A DNA stretch of 64,000 nt. Origin: Streptomyces sp. NRRL S-244. Lineage in GTDB: Bacteria; Actinomycetota; Actinomycetes; Streptomycetales; Streptomycetaceae. Positions 1 to 8,818 of this stretch are shown here, in pieces. A program made the position numbers and the translations under genes. The stretch spans positions 1 to 64,000 of the forward strand of contig NZ_JOCX01000020.1 of assembly GCF_000717915.1 (NCBI RefSeq), in the 5' to 3' direction. Positions within the stretch are counted from its first letter, which is position 1. Each line of letters starts with the position of its first letter. Below the pieces are notes generated by a model. That model searched no databases. It worked only from the letters and a program-made list of their open reading frames with translations, and was not told the DNA's origin.

Positions 1-37
1 GTGCGGGGGGGCGGGGTGCGGGCGGGGGTGCTGGGCG

Positions 38-1402
38 TCAGGTGAAGTGCCGGTCCAGGCGCCAGCGGGGGCGGGGCCGGTCGGTGTGGTCGATGACGAC
101 CTTGGGGGGCAGCGCCAGGTCGTGGAAGGGGGACTCGTTGGAGTCCATCTGGTAGCCCGCGGTGTTGGGGTAGACCAGCAGGTCGCCGGGGCGGGGCCGG
201 CTCTGGAACGGGATCTTCCGCCAGGTGAGCATGTCCGACTCCAGGCAGGTGGCGGCTCCGACGCTCGCCGGGAAGACGCCCGCCGGACCGGCCTCGTCCT
301 GCGGGAGGAGGATGGGGTCGGGCAGGTACTCGCTGTTGAACCACTGCTCGGACAGACTCAGGCTCGTGCCGTCCACGGTCAGGATCTGGTAGCCGTCCCG
401 CTCCTTGGCTCCCTGGATGCGGAAGACCGTCGCACCGGCCTGGTGGAGCAGGGCCCGGCCCGGCTCCAGGAGGAGGGTGACTCCTGCGTCCCTGAGCAGG
501 GCCGCGACGGGCTGTTGGTGACCCTCGGGCCGCGTGGCCAGGAGGGCTGCGAGGGCCTCGGCGCCGGCCACCGGGGAGTGGTACGGGTAGAAGTCGCCGG
601 TGTGGAAGGTCTTGCCCGCGTGGTAGTGGCCGCTGTTCTGTTCGGCGAGGAAGGTGTGCCAGCTGTCGGCGTCGCTGTAGCTGATGGGCAGGCCGCCCCC
701 GATGCTGATGCGGCTCGCCTCCAGGCCCTGGACGCGGGCCTTGAGGCAGAGTTCCACGAGGCGGGCCGCGAGGTCGGCCCGGGGCTGGAGGGCGTAACCG
801 GACAGGTGGAAGGAGAACCCTTCCATGCGGACGGCGTCCCCGGCCTGGACGCAGCGGTCCAGGGCGGTGGCCAGGTCGGTTTCGGAGAGGCCGAAGCGGC
901 TGTGCGGCTGGGCGGGCGGCAGGACCCGGAGCAGGATCCTCGCCGGGCGGACGCGCCCGGTCAGGGCCGTGGTGACGAGGGCTTCGAGTTCGTCGAGGGC
1001 GTCGACCGCGACGAGTGCTCCGTGCTGGACGGCCAGGTGCAGCAGGGCCGGATCCTTGGCGGGGCCGGTGACGACGAGGTGCTCGCCCCGCACCCCGTGG
1101 CCGAGTGCCTCGCGCAGCTCGGCGACGGAGGCGACGTCCACTCCCGCGTCGCCGGCGGCGGCGCGTTCGACGAAGACGGCGGCCTTGTTGGCCTTCTTCG
1201 CGAAGTAGACGAAGCCGTCGACGCCGGCCGCGGCGAGGGCGTCCTGCATGGCTCCCTGATTGGTGTCGAAGGCGTCGGGCAGCAGGAAGTGGAACGGGCC
1301 GCCGAACGCGTACGCCAGCTCGGGCAGCAGCCCGGACGCCACCACCTGCTCGCAGGCGGCGTCCGGGAGCACCGGCAGGGTGGGCAGGGGACGGCTGTTC
1401 AC
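38..1402 (-). CDS. PLP-dependent amino acid decarboxylase (fold type III)
   Basis: The 454-residue product belongs to the diaminopimelate/ornithine decarboxylase fold type III family, which removes CO2 from an amino acid using PLP. Visible signs are YFAKKANK (residues 67-73), where the lysine before AN should bind PLP, an IGGGLP glycine loop, an EPGRAL phosphate-binding segment, and the CLESDML motif near the C terminus that supplies the partner-subunit cysteine and aspartate. The GTG at 1402 overlaps the upstream TGA as GTGA, which fixes a translationally coupled start; another in-frame GTG lies two codons upstream. It is the last gene of a three-gene leftward operon with a dioxygenase and an ornithine-cyclodeaminase homologue, facing an iron-box-controlled importer. 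A role in making a small metal-binding amine resembling that of SbnH in staphyloferrin B synthesis is inference; the substrate is unknown. Confidence 0.85.
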   Translation of the reverse strand: MNSRPLPTLPVLPDAACEQVVASGLLPELAYAFGGPFHFLLPDAFDTNQGAMQDALAAAGVDGFVYFAKKANKAAVFVERAAAGDAGVDVASVAELREALGHGVRGEHLVVTGPAKDPALLHLAVQHGALVAVDALDELEALVTTALTGRVRPARILLRVLPPAQPHSRFGLSETDLATALDRCVQAGDAVRMEGFSFHLSGYALQPRADLAARLVELCLKARVQGLEASRISIGGGLPISYSDADSWHTFLAEQNSGHYHAGKTFHTGDFYPYHSPVAGAEALAALLATRPEGHQQPVAALLRDAGVTLLLEPGRALLHQAGATVFRIQGAKERDGYQILTVDGTSLSLSEQWFNSEYLPDPILLPQDEAGPAGVFPASVGAATCLESDMLTWRKIPFQSRPRPGDLLVYPNTAGYQMDSNESPFHDLALPPKVVIDHTDRPRPRWRLDRHFT

Positions 1403-2412
1403 TGCCACAGCGCGACCTCGGTGCCCAGGCCCTGCGCGAGGGCGAGCTGTGCGAAGCGGTGGCCGAGGGCGATGTCGGTGACGACGAGGCCGCTGTTGTA
1501 GGCGAAGATTCGTTCCTTCGCAGTGTGCCGGCCGGCGGTGAGACCGGCGAGGACGGGCGGGAACTCGGAGTCGACGGCCGGGAGCTTGCCCTCGGCGTCG
1601 GCCATGTCCGTGCCGGTGACGTTCATCTGCGCCTCGCTGGTGGCGATGACACGGTCGGCCCGGTGCAGGGTGGACGGGGCGAGGCCGTGGCCGACGAGGA
1701 TCGACAGCGCGCCCGGCTTCAGCCAGGAGTCCTCCACCGCGGCCGGGGTGTGCCCGCCGGCGGTGGCGACGATGACGTCGGCGTCCGCGGCGGCCGCGCG
1801 CAGGTCGGTGACGAGTTCCACCTCGCGGTCGGGGAAGTGCGTACGCAGCTGCTCGCGGACGGCGGCGATCCCCTCGGGGTGGGTGCCCGAGAGCATCAGG
1901 CGGTCCAGGTCCGGGAGGGTGGTGAGCAGGAACGGCAGCGCGAGCCGGCCTTGGGTGCCGGTGCCTATGACCAGGGCGCTGCGGGCGCCGGGGGCGGCCA
2001 GCTCGCGGGCGAGCAGGGCCGAGACGGCCGGGGTACGCAGGGAGCCGATGCGGGAGCAGTCCATCATCGCGACGGGCAGGCCGGTGACGTCGTCGTAGAG
2101 GGTGAGCGAGGTGTAGTAGTGCTGCTCCTCGCGGCCCTTGTCGAGGCCGTGCTTGTACGAGGTCTTGATGGCGACGACCTCGCGTGAGCCGTCGCGGCCC
2201 AGCATGGCGTAGGAGACGGAGTGCCCGTCCTTGGGCTTGACGGTCAGTTTCCGGGGGTTGTCGGACTGGCCGGCGTGCAGGGTGCGGTAGGCCCCCTCCA
2301 CCGTGGAGACGACGTCTTCCAGGGAGATCTCGATGCCCGCGAGGTCGGTCGTGGACAGGATCCGCAGGGTGCCGTCGTGGGGCGTCGCGGTGTCCTGGGA
2401 GGTCGAGGTCAT
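1399..2412 (-). CDS. Ornithine cyclodeaminase/mu-crystallin family NAD(P) enzyme
   Basis: This 337-residue protein has the family layout: a substrate-binding N-terminal half with the conserved stretch MMDCSRIGSLRTPAVSAL, then a Rossmann nucleotide-binding motif VIGTGTQG near residue 145 and a second-half motif ATAGGHTP. Family members deaminate or reductively couple amino acids; they include ornithine cyclodeaminase, alanine dehydrogenase and SbnB, which releases 2,3-diaminopropionate for a siderophore. The ATG has a GGGAC-type ribosome site and the stop overlaps the next gene's GTG. It lies between the dioxygenase and the decarboxylase, so it probably acts on a hydroxylated or condensed amino-acid intermediate. 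No SbnA-like partner is present nearby, so an exact SbnB function should not be assumed. Confidence 0.85.
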   Translation of the reverse strand: MTSTSQDTATPHDGTLRILSTTDLAGIEISLEDVVSTVEGAYRTLHAGQSDNPRKLTVKPKDGHSVSYAMLGRDGSREVVAIKTSYKHGLDKGREEQHYYTSLTLYDDVTGLPVAMMDCSRIGSLRTPAVSALLARELAAPGARSALVIGTGTQGRLALPFLLTTLPDLDRLMLSGTHPEGIAAVREQLRTHFPDREVELVTDLRAAAADADVIVATAGGHTPAAVEDSWLKPGALSILVGHGLAPSTLHRADRVIATSEAQMNVTGTDMADAEGKLPAVDSEFPPVLAGLTAGRHTAKERIFAYNSGLVVTDIALGHRFAQLALAQGLGTEVALWQ

Positions 2413-2463
2413 GGGGTTGTCCCTTCGGGGAAACGGGTTCGGCAGGGGTGGCGCCGGTTCGGT

Positions 2464-3456
2464 TCAGGCGGTCCAGGCTTCGAGGGCGGCCTGGCCGTAG
2501 CCGTGCTCGGAGGCCTCCGCCTCGGGGCGGGTGCGTCGGCCGGGCACCCGGACGGAGGCGCGCTTGAGCCAGCGGTCGGTGCCGTCGTAGCGGGCGGTGA
2601 AGGGGACGCGGCCGTGTACGACGAGGTCGTTGTCGACCACCAGCACGTCGCCGGGCTCCAGGCTCACCGCGACGGACACGCGGGCGAGTTCGCCCTCCAG
2701 TCGCCCGTACGCGGCGCGCCACGCCTCGTCGGCCTCCTCCAGCGGGGTGTAGGCGGGGTCGAAGCGGAGGGTGAGTCCGTCCTCGCCGGCGAAGAGGGTC
2801 GGCACCGGCGCGGGCTTGCCGCCGAACTGCTGGGCGTCCTCGTAGGCGTCGTCGGGGAGGATCGGGGCGACCGGCCGGGTCAGTTCGGTGAGGTCCTCGT
2901 CCGAGAGCTCCGTGAGGCGGATGCTGGCCGCGGTGGTGGCGATGTCGTCGTGGTTGCGCATGCAGCACAGCAGCAGCAGGTGGGCGCGGCCGGGGTGGAA
3001 GGCGTCCTCGGTGTGCGGGGTGAGCAGCACGCTGCTGGACGCTCCGGTCTGCACCGTCTCGTGTCCCGGTGAGGGGACGATGTTGTGCACGAAGCGGCCG
3101 TCCTGCTGGCCGTCCCAGGCGATGGGCGTGCCCATGAGGGTGGACACCAGCAGCAGGACGACGTCCCACAGGGCTCCGGCCTGGCCGACGGTGGACCAGT
3201 GCCCGGGGGTGGGGCCGAGTCCGGTGTCTTCGATGTGCAGGCCGCGCAGCACGAAAAGGCCGTCCGCGGTGTCCACGGGGCGCAGCGCGTCGTGGAGTTC
3301 TCGGCTCAGCCGCCGGCAGGCGGGGGCGAGGTCGGCGAGCAGGGCGGGGCTGGTGGCTGAGCGGTGGATGTCCAGCAGTTCGGCCGCCATGGTGGTGAGC
3401 TCGGTGACCTGGTCGGCGTCGAGTTGGCGTACTGGGGCGACTGCGGCGGTGGGCAC
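2464..3456 (-). CDS. Fe(II)/2-oxoglutarate dioxygenase, clavaminate synthase/VioC-like
   Basis: The 330-residue protein carries the HxE...H facial triad of the clavaminate synthase, AsnO and VioC group: TPHTED (H148, E150) and VVHGRV (H281), followed by a 2-oxoglutarate-binding arginine in RWLKR near residue 299. These enzymes hydroxylate or desaturate free amino acids, often arginine or asparagine, in natural-product pathways. I chose the GTG at 3456 because GGAAGG lies about 6 nt upstream; an ATG at 3507 would add 17 residues but has no ribosome site. It is the first gene of the leftward operon, and the leader is long, with a palindrome resembling an iron-box core at 3616-3633. The substrate is not predictable from sequence alone; a hydroxy-amino-acid building block for a metal chelator is a reasonable inference. 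Confidence 0.82.
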   Translation of the reverse strand: MPTAAVAPVRQLDADQVTELTTMAAELLDIHRSATSPALLADLAPACRRLSRELHDALRPVDTADGLFVLRGLHIEDTGLGPTPGHWSTVGQAGALWDVVLLLVSTLMGTPIAWDGQQDGRFVHNIVPSPGHETVQTGASSSVLLTPHTEDAFHPGRAHLLLLCCMRNHDDIATTAASIRLTELSDEDLTELTRPVAPILPDDAYEDAQQFGGKPAPVPTLFAGEDGLTLRFDPAYTPLEEADEAWRAAYGRLEGELARVSVAVSLEPGDVLVVDNDLVVHGRVPFTARYDGTDRWLKRASVRVPGRRTRPEAEASEHGYGQAALEAWTA

Positions 3457-3615
3457 GGAGGCACCTTCCGTTTTCGTGGGCAGGTGGAAGCGCGGGCGTC
3501 GCGGCATGGCGCGGCCCAGCGAAGGCGTGGGGTGGGGCTCGGGGGAACCCCGAAAAGTAGTGGGTCCGGCGCGGCTCGGACAGCCGGACACCGAGGAAAC
3601 TAACAACGTCAAACG

Positions 3616-3633
3616 AGTAAGGCAACCCTTACT
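3616..3633. promoter_or_regulatory. Palindrome resembling an iron-box core (AGTAAGG-N4-CCTTACT)
   Basis: A perfect inverted repeat of 7-nt arms around caac. Its TAAGG-N4-CCTTA core differs symmetrically at one position per half from the TTAGG-N4-CCTAA core of the DmdR/DtxR box. Over the full 19-bp consensus the match is poor (about 10 of 19). It lies in the leader or promoter region of the dioxygenase operon, about 160 bp upstream of the chosen start, on the opposite side of the intergenic region from the clear iron box at 3791. Confidence 0.5.
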
Positions 3634-3790
3634 AAAAGGTCCGTCTACAAATATGTCGTCGGTCACCCTGTCGTCACACGACCAAGATCCTGTGGCACAA
3701 CACCGCAGATCAGGGAGGCAGTTGACGAGGCGTTGGCCAGGACACTTCACCGCGCAAGCCCTGCGCGACGGCTTGCGGGCACCCCAAAAC

Positions 3791-3809
3791 TTAGGCTAGG
3801 TATACCTAA
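3791..3809 (+). promoter_or_regulatory. Iron box (DmdR/IdeR/DtxR operator) before the ABC importer
   Basis: The 19-bp site TTAGGCTAGGTATACCTAA matches the actinomycete consensus TTAGGTTAGSCTAACCTWA at 15 of 19 positions and contains TAGG-N4-CCTA. It ends 32 bp before the GTG of the substrate-binding lipoprotein, the usual place for repression by an iron-loaded DtxR-family regulator. It predicts induction of the importer, and possibly the divergent biosynthetic operon, under iron limitation. Confidence 0.8.
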
Positions 3810-3841
3810 GCAACTCTTGCTCGACGGAAACGAGGAACGAC

Positions 3842-5401
3842 GTGGGCGTCACCAGACGACAGCTGCTGTGGGCCAGTGCCGGAATCGGGGCGGCCGGTGC
3901 GCTCGCTGCCTGCAGCAGCGGGTCGGGCGGATCGACGGATGCCAAGGACTCATCCTCCGCTTCCCAACAGCCCCGTAGCGGCGGCACGCTGACGGTGGGC
4001 GCGCTGGGCAAGGCGTCCTCGGTCACCCGTGACCCGCACGGCACGCAGTCCAACGAGAGCGACTACCTGATCCTCAGCCTCGTCTACGACACCCTCGCGG
4101 TGCCCGGCGAGAAGACCAACACCGCCCCGAGGCTCGCCGCGAGCTGGAAGCCCTCCGAGGACCTCAAGACCTGGCGCTTCACCATCGCCGAAGGCGCGAA
4201 GTTCCACGACGGCACTCCCGTCACCGCCGACGACGTCGTCTGGTCGCTGAAGCGCCTGCGGGGCACCTCCGCCGGCGCCTCGCGCCTGCCGGGCATCAAG
4301 CCCGAGAGCATCACCGCCGAGGATGCCAAGACCGTCGTCCTCGTGTCCGACTACGCCAACGCCGAACTGCCGCTCCTCACCCGCCTGACCACCTTCGTCC
4401 TGAAGAAGGACACCAAGGACGACCAGATCGCAAGCGCGCCGGGCACCGGCCCCTTCAAGCTGGACTGGTTCCGCGACGGCAACGCCCGCCTCGTACGCAA
4501 CGACGACTGGTACGGCGGCAAGGTGCTCCTGGACGCCATCGAGGTGCGCATCTTCGAGAGCCCGCAGGCCATGGCCAACGCCCTGCTCGCCGGCCAGATC
4601 GACGTCGCCTCCAACGTCGGGGCCGTCGCCGCGCGCACCGCCGAGACCCGCAAGGACCTCCAGATCCTGCGCCGGCCCAACGACATGGCGATGCCCATCG
4701 TCATGCGCACCGCCGACGGCCCGTTCGCGGACCCGCGGGTACGTGAGGCCCTGCGCCTGACGGTGGACCGCGACGCCATGGTGAAGCAGGTCCTGTCCGG
4801 CTACGGCACCGTCGGAAACGACATCCTGGGCACTGGCGACCCGGTGTTCGCCAAGGACATCCCCCAGCGGGGGCGCGACCTCGACAAGGCCAAGCAGCTG
4901 CTCGCCGAGGCCGGTTTCGACACCTCCAAGACCTACGACCTGATCACCACCGAGGACATCGCCGGTCTCGCGGAGTCCGCCACGCTGTTCGCCACCCAGG
5001 CCCGCGAAGCCGGAGTGAAGATCAACGTGGTGAAGCAGGACTCGAAGGTCTTCTGGGACGCCACCTGGCTCAAGGCGCCGCTCTACACCACCTACTGGGG
5101 CACGAACGACTCCGTCGTGTTCTTCGCCTCCAAGACCATGGTCTCCGAGGCCGGGCAGAACGAAGCCGGCTGGCGGGAGCCCACCTTCGACGAGGCCTAC
5201 CGCAAGGCCATCGGGGCCGCGGACGCGGCCGAGCGCACCAAGGGCCTGCACCAGCTGCAGGAGATCGAGTTCGCCAAGTCCGGCTACCTCCTGTGGGGCA
5301 TGGCCGACGGCATCGACCTCGCCGGGAAGGCCGTGCGCGACCTGCCGGGGCTCCCCGGCTACGGCCGCGTCCAGCTCGAAAAGACCTGGCTGGCCCGTTG
5401 A
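3842..5401 (+). CDS. Substrate-binding lipoprotein, Opp/Dpp/Nik-type (SBP family 5)
   Basis: This 519-residue protein starts at a GTG behind GAGGAA. It has a twin-arginine-like RRQLL motif, a hydrophobic segment and a lipobox LAAC with the lipid-bearing cysteine at about residue 24, so it should be anchored outside the membrane. The body is the family 5 solute-binding fold: RLAASWKPSEDLKTWRF and AKFHDGTPVTADDVVWSLKR are typical. Family members deliver peptides, nickel, opines or metal chelates to an ABC importer, and the CntA protein that takes up staphylopine is one example. It is the first gene of a four-gene operon with 4-bp overlaps and sits directly behind an iron box, so a metal chelate is a more likely ligand than a nutrient peptide. 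Confidence 0.9.
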   Translation: MGVTRRQLLWASAGIGAAGALAACSSGSGGSTDAKDSSSASQQPRSGGTLTVGALGKASSVTRDPHGTQSNESDYLILSLVYDTLAVPGEKTNTAPRLAASWKPSEDLKTWRFTIAEGAKFHDGTPVTADDVVWSLKRLRGTSAGASRLPGIKPESITAEDAKTVVLVSDYANAELPLLTRLTTFVLKKDTKDDQIASAPGTGPFKLDWFRDGNARLVRNDDWYGGKVLLDAIEVRIFESPQAMANALLAGQIDVASNVGAVAARTAETRKDLQILRRPNDMAMPIVMRTADGPFADPRVREALRLTVDRDAMVKQVLSGYGTVGNDILGTGDPVFAKDIPQRGRDLDKAKQLLAEAGFDTSKTYDLITTEDIAGLAESATLFATQAREAGVKINVVKQDSKVFWDATWLKAPLYTTYWGTNDSVVFFASKTMVSEAGQNEAGWREPTFDEAYRKAIGAADAAERTKGLHQLQEIEFAKSGYLLWGMADGIDLAGKAVRDLPGLPGYGRVQLEKTWLAR

Positions 5402-6402
5402 TCCCGGCATCCACCGCCGACGGCGCCGCCACGCCGAAAGCCCTGTCCGGCCCGGCCCGCATCCTCCCCGGTGCGGGCCGGGCCGCCTGGCTTGCCGCCC
5501 GCCGTCTGGGCATGCTCGTACTCCTGCTGGCCGCCGTGTTCGCCGCGATCGAGCTCCTGCCCGGCGACGCGGCCAACGCGACGTCCGAGCGGGGCGAGAG
5601 CGCGGCCGACGTGGCGGCCCGCCGAACGGCGCTGGGCCTCGACCGGCCGGTGACCGAACGCTTCTGGGACTGGATGAGCGGCCTGCCCACCGGCGATCTC
5701 GGCACCACCGCCCACGGACAGCCCGTCACCTCCGTCCTGTCCGGGCCCTTCCCGAACACCCTGCTGCTGGGCTCGCTCGCCCTCGCCCTGAGCATCATCG
5801 GCGCGCTGCTGCTGGGCAGTTGGGCCACCCTGCGGCCCGGCGGTCGCGTCGACCGGGCCGTCGCCGCGGCCTCGACCGCGGCGTTCGCCCTGCCGGAGTT
5901 CGTCATCTCCGTTGCCCTGCTGCTGGTGTTCTCCCAGTGGACGGGCTGGCTTCCTGCTGTCACCCTCACCGGTCCCGACGGCGCACCCGCCTCCTGGGAC
6001 ATGCTGGTTCTGCCGCTGCTGGCGCTCGCGATCCCCCAGATCGGCTGGAACACCCGCATCGTTCGAGGCGCCCTCGCCGACCAGGCCGACCTCCCGCACG
6101 TCCAGGCGGCGATCCTCGACGGCCTGCCCCGACACCGCATCCTCATCCATCACATGCTGCCCGGCGCCCTGCCCGCCATCGCGGTGTCCACCGCCACCTC
6201 CGCCGGCATGCTGGTCGGCGGCGCCGTCGTCGTGGAGACCCTGTTCAACTACCCCGGCATCGGCGCGGTCCTCGCCGGCGCCATCACCGACCGGGACACC
6301 CCGCTGGTGGCCGGAGTCATCGTCGCCACCGGCGCGGCCATCAGCACGCTCCTGCTCCTGGCCGACCTCGTACGCGACCGCATCATGGGAACGCACCGAT
6401 GA
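5398..6402 (+). CDS. ABC transporter permease, DppB-like
   Basis: The 334-residue membrane protein is the first of two inner-membrane subunits of the importer. It has an N-terminal helix after an Arg-rich stretch (RRLGMLVLLL), then four to five further hydrophobic segments and the binding-protein-dependent transport loop around LPHVQAAILDGLPRHRILIHHMLPGALP, whose EAA-like region contacts the ATPase. The FNYPGIG motif is typical of DppB/OppB. The proposed start is a TTG at 5398 that overlaps the upstream stop as TTGA; the frame is open further upstream inside the lipoprotein gene, but that stretch is not membrane-like. The ribosome site is weak, so translation probably depends on coupling. Confidence 0.85.
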   Translation: MIPASTADGAATPKALSGPARILPGAGRAAWLAARRLGMLVLLLAAVFAAIELLPGDAANATSERGESAADVAARRTALGLDRPVTERFWDWMSGLPTGDLGTTAHGQPVTSVLSGPFPNTLLLGSLALALSIIGALLLGSWATLRPGGRVDRAVAAASTAAFALPEFVISVALLLVFSQWTGWLPAVTLTGPDGAPASWDMLVLPLLALAIPQIGWNTRIVRGALADQADLPHVQAAILDGLPRHRILIHHMLPGALPAIAVSTATSAGMLVGGAVVVETLFNYPGIGAVLAGAITDRDTPLVAGVIVATGAAISTLLLLADLVRDRIMGTHR

Positions 6403-7238
6403 CCTCCACCGCCCCGACCGTGCGCCGGCGCCCCTCCCCCGCCCGGATCCTGGCCCGCGCGCTCCCCGCGCTGCTGCTCCTGCTCCTCGCGCTGATCGGC
6501 CCCCTGCTCGCACCCGAGGCCATCGACCGGCCCGTCACCGCCCCCTACGCGGCGGCCGACGACACCGCCGCCCTCGGCGGGGACCTGCTCGGCCGTGATG
6601 TCCTCAGCCGGCTGCTCTCCGGTGGAGCCCCCCTCATCGCCACGGCCCTGGCCATCGCCCTGGTCGTCACCGGAGCCGCCACCGCACTCGGCATCCTCGC
6701 CGCCCTGCGCCCGCGCCTGGGTCGCTGGGTCGAACGCACCGCGGACCTCGCCATCCTCCTGCCGGCCGTCCTGGGCATCATGCTCATCGCCCTGGCCTGG
6801 CCCGCCGGCGGCCGCCTGGCCGTCGGCCTCGCCGCCTGCGTCCTCGGCATCCCCTACGCCGTGCGGGTCGTCGCGGCCGCCGCCGCACCGATCGCCGCCA
6901 CCGGCTACGTGGAAACGGCCTCCGCCGGAGGTGAACACCTGTGGTACCTGATGACCCGCGAAGTACTGCCCAACCTCCGCTCCACCCTGCTCGCCCTGTT
7001 CGGACTGCGCTTCGTAGAAGGCGTCTACGTCGTCTCCATCGCCGCGTTCCTCCAACTCGGCCCCCAACCACCCGAAGCCGACTGGGCGTTGATGATCCGG
7101 GAGAACGCGCCGGGCATCCTGCTCAACCCCTGGGCCGTGGGCGCACCCTGCCTGGCCATCGGCCTGCTCGCCATCAGCGTCAACCTCGCCGCCGAAGCCC
7201 TCGCTCCCGCCCGGCCCACCCCGGAGACCCCCCTGTGA
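6399..7238 (+). CDS. ABC transporter permease, DppC-like
   Basis: The 279-residue second permease has the DppC/OppC layout: a short cytoplasmic N terminus rich in Arg, a first helix (ALPALLLLLLALIGPLLAP), an external loop containing GGDLLGRDVLSRLLSGG, which is the family signature, and four to five further helices. The EAA-like loop is near GYVETASAGGEHLWYLMTRE. The ATG overlaps the previous stop as ATGA and its own stop overlaps the ATPase GTG, so all subunits are translationally coupled. It should pair with the DppB-like permease to form the channel for the ligand captured by the lipoprotein. Confidence 0.87.
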   Translation: MTSTAPTVRRRPSPARILARALPALLLLLLALIGPLLAPEAIDRPVTAPYAAADDTAALGGDLLGRDVLSRLLSGGAPLIATALAIALVVTGAATALGILAALRPRLGRWVERTADLAILLPAVLGIMLIALAWPAGGRLAVGLAACVLGIPYAVRVVAAAAAPIAATGYVETASAGGEHLWYLMTREVLPNLRSTLLALFGLRFVEGVYVVSIAAFLQLGPQPPEADWALMIRENAPGILLNPWAVGAPCLAIGLLAISVNLAAEALAPARPTPETPL

Positions 7239-8746
7239 GCCACACCGACCCGGCCGCCCGGGCCAGCAACCTGTCCATCGCCCTCACCGACGGCGCCCGC
7301 TTGCTCGACAACGCCTCCCTGACCCTCCAGCGGGGCAGCGTCCACGCCATCACCGGCCCCTCCGGCGCAGGAAAGACCACGCTGCTGCGCGCCCTGACCG
7401 GCGCCATACCGCCGGGTGCGGCCGTCACCGAGGGGACGGTCACCGTGCTCGGGCACGACGTGCTCGCTCTGGCACCCGAACCTCTGCGCCGCCTCCGCCG
7501 GGAACACCTCGCCCACCTCGGCCAGGACCCCGCCTCGGGCCTCAACCCCCGTATGAAGGTCGGCCGCCTCATCCGTGAAACCGCCGCGGACAAGTCCCGC
7601 GGCGCTCTCCTCGACCTCCTCACCCAGGTCCGGCTCCCCACCGACGAGGGCCTGGAGAACCGGCGCCCCGCCGGTCTGTCCGGTGGTCAGCAGCGGCGCG
7701 TCGCCCTGGCCCGCGCCCTCGCCCGCCGGCCCGAGATCCTGCTCCTCGACGAACCCACCGCAGGACTCGACGCCGCCCTGCGCGACGAGATCGCCGAGCT
7801 GCTGCGCGACCTCGCGCACCACCACGGGCTCGCGATCGCCCTCTCCAGCCACGACCCCGACTTCGTCGCACGCTGCGCCGACGACACCCTCGCCCTCGGC
7901 CCGGCCACCACACGGACGCCCGGCCGGGGAACCTCCGCACCCGTCACGCCGTCGGCGGCCGGAACACCTGGGGCCCACCACGGCGACGCCGTTCTGACGG
8001 TGCGCTCCCTCGATGCCTACGTCGGCACCGGACCCGCCCGCCGCCTGGCCCTCGCCGGCCTCGACCTCGACGTCCGACCGGGTGCGCTCACCGCCGTCGT
8101 CGGCCCTTCCGGCTGCGGCAAGACCACCCTGGTGCGCACCCTCGCGGGGCTCCACCCGGCCGGAGGCGGCACCCTCACCCTCCACGGCAGCCCGCTCGGC
8201 GGCACCCACCGCAGGCGCAGCCGTGACCAGCTCCGCCGCATCCAGCTCGTCCCGCAGAACCCGCTCGGTGCCCTCAATCCCGCCCGTACCGTCGGCGCCA
8301 CCCTCGTCCGGCCCCTCAAGCTCCACCTCGCACTGCCCGCCGGCCAGCGGGCGGCCCGGGTATCGGAACTCCTCACGGCCGTCGGGCTGCCGGGAGACTT
8401 CGCCTCCCGCTACCCCCACGAGCTGTCGGGCGGCCAGCGCCAACGGGTCTCCATCGCTCGCGCCCTGGCGGCCGAGCCCGACGTGCTGCTGTGCGACGAG
8501 GTCACCTCCGCGCTCGACGCGGGTACCGCCTCCGACGTCATGGCGCTGCTACGCGACCTGCGCACCACCCGCGGTCTGGCCGTCGTCCTCGTCAGCCACG
8601 ACCTCCCCCTGGTACTTCGCCACGCCGACGACGTCCTCACCCTCGGCGGCCCGGCCGCTGCCGTGACGGCCGAGCGCCACCCGGCCGTGCCCCAGGAAGG
8701 TGTGGGGGCAACTCGTCGCCGGAGCACGGAAGGCATCGAGGCGTAA
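7235..8746 (+). CDS. Fused double ABC ATPase (DppD-DppF-like)
   Basis: The 503-residue protein contains two complete ATPase domains. The first has Walker A GPSGAGKTT (about residue 40), signature LSGGQQRR (about 148) and Walker B ILLLDEP. The second has Walker A GPSGCGKTT (about 290), signature LSGGQRQR (about 396) and a Walker B reading VLLCDEVTSALD. Dpp/Opp systems usually encode these as two genes of about 320 residues each; here both are short and joined by a proline/threonine-rich linker near residues 225-250, without the C-terminal cysteine-rich extension of peptide importers. It powers the upstream permeases. The GTG overlaps the previous stop as GTGA. Confidence 0.9.
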   Translation: MSHTDPAARASNLSIALTDGARLLDNASLTLQRGSVHAITGPSGAGKTTLLRALTGAIPPGAAVTEGTVTVLGHDVLALAPEPLRRLRREHLAHLGQDPASGLNPRMKVGRLIRETAADKSRGALLDLLTQVRLPTDEGLENRRPAGLSGGQQRRVALARALARRPEILLLDEPTAGLDAALRDEIAELLRDLAHHHGLAIALSSHDPDFVARCADDTLALGPATTRTPGRGTSAPVTPSAAGTPGAHHGDAVLTVRSLDAYVGTGPARRLALAGLDLDVRPGALTAVVGPSGCGKTTLVRTLAGLHPAGGGTLTLHGSPLGGTHRRRSRDQLRRIQLVPQNPLGALNPARTVGATLVRPLKLHLALPAGQRAARVSELLTAVGLPGDFASRYPHELSGGQRQRVSIARALAAEPDVLLCDEVTSALDAGTASDVMALLRDLRTTRGLAVVLVSHDLPLVLRHADDVLTLGGPAAAVTAERHPAVPQEGVGATRRRSTEGIEA

Positions 8747-8818
8747 CTTCCTCGGCGGACGCATCCAGTGCCGGGCTCTGGAGCGTCGGCTCCTGTCGTG
8801 GCGCACTCGCCGCCAGGA

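Noticed and set aside
5293..5397. Upstream extension of the first permease
   Set aside because: The frame is open inside the lipoprotein gene, but that stretch is Arg/Pro-rich, not membrane-like, and the TTGA overlap gives a better coupled start.
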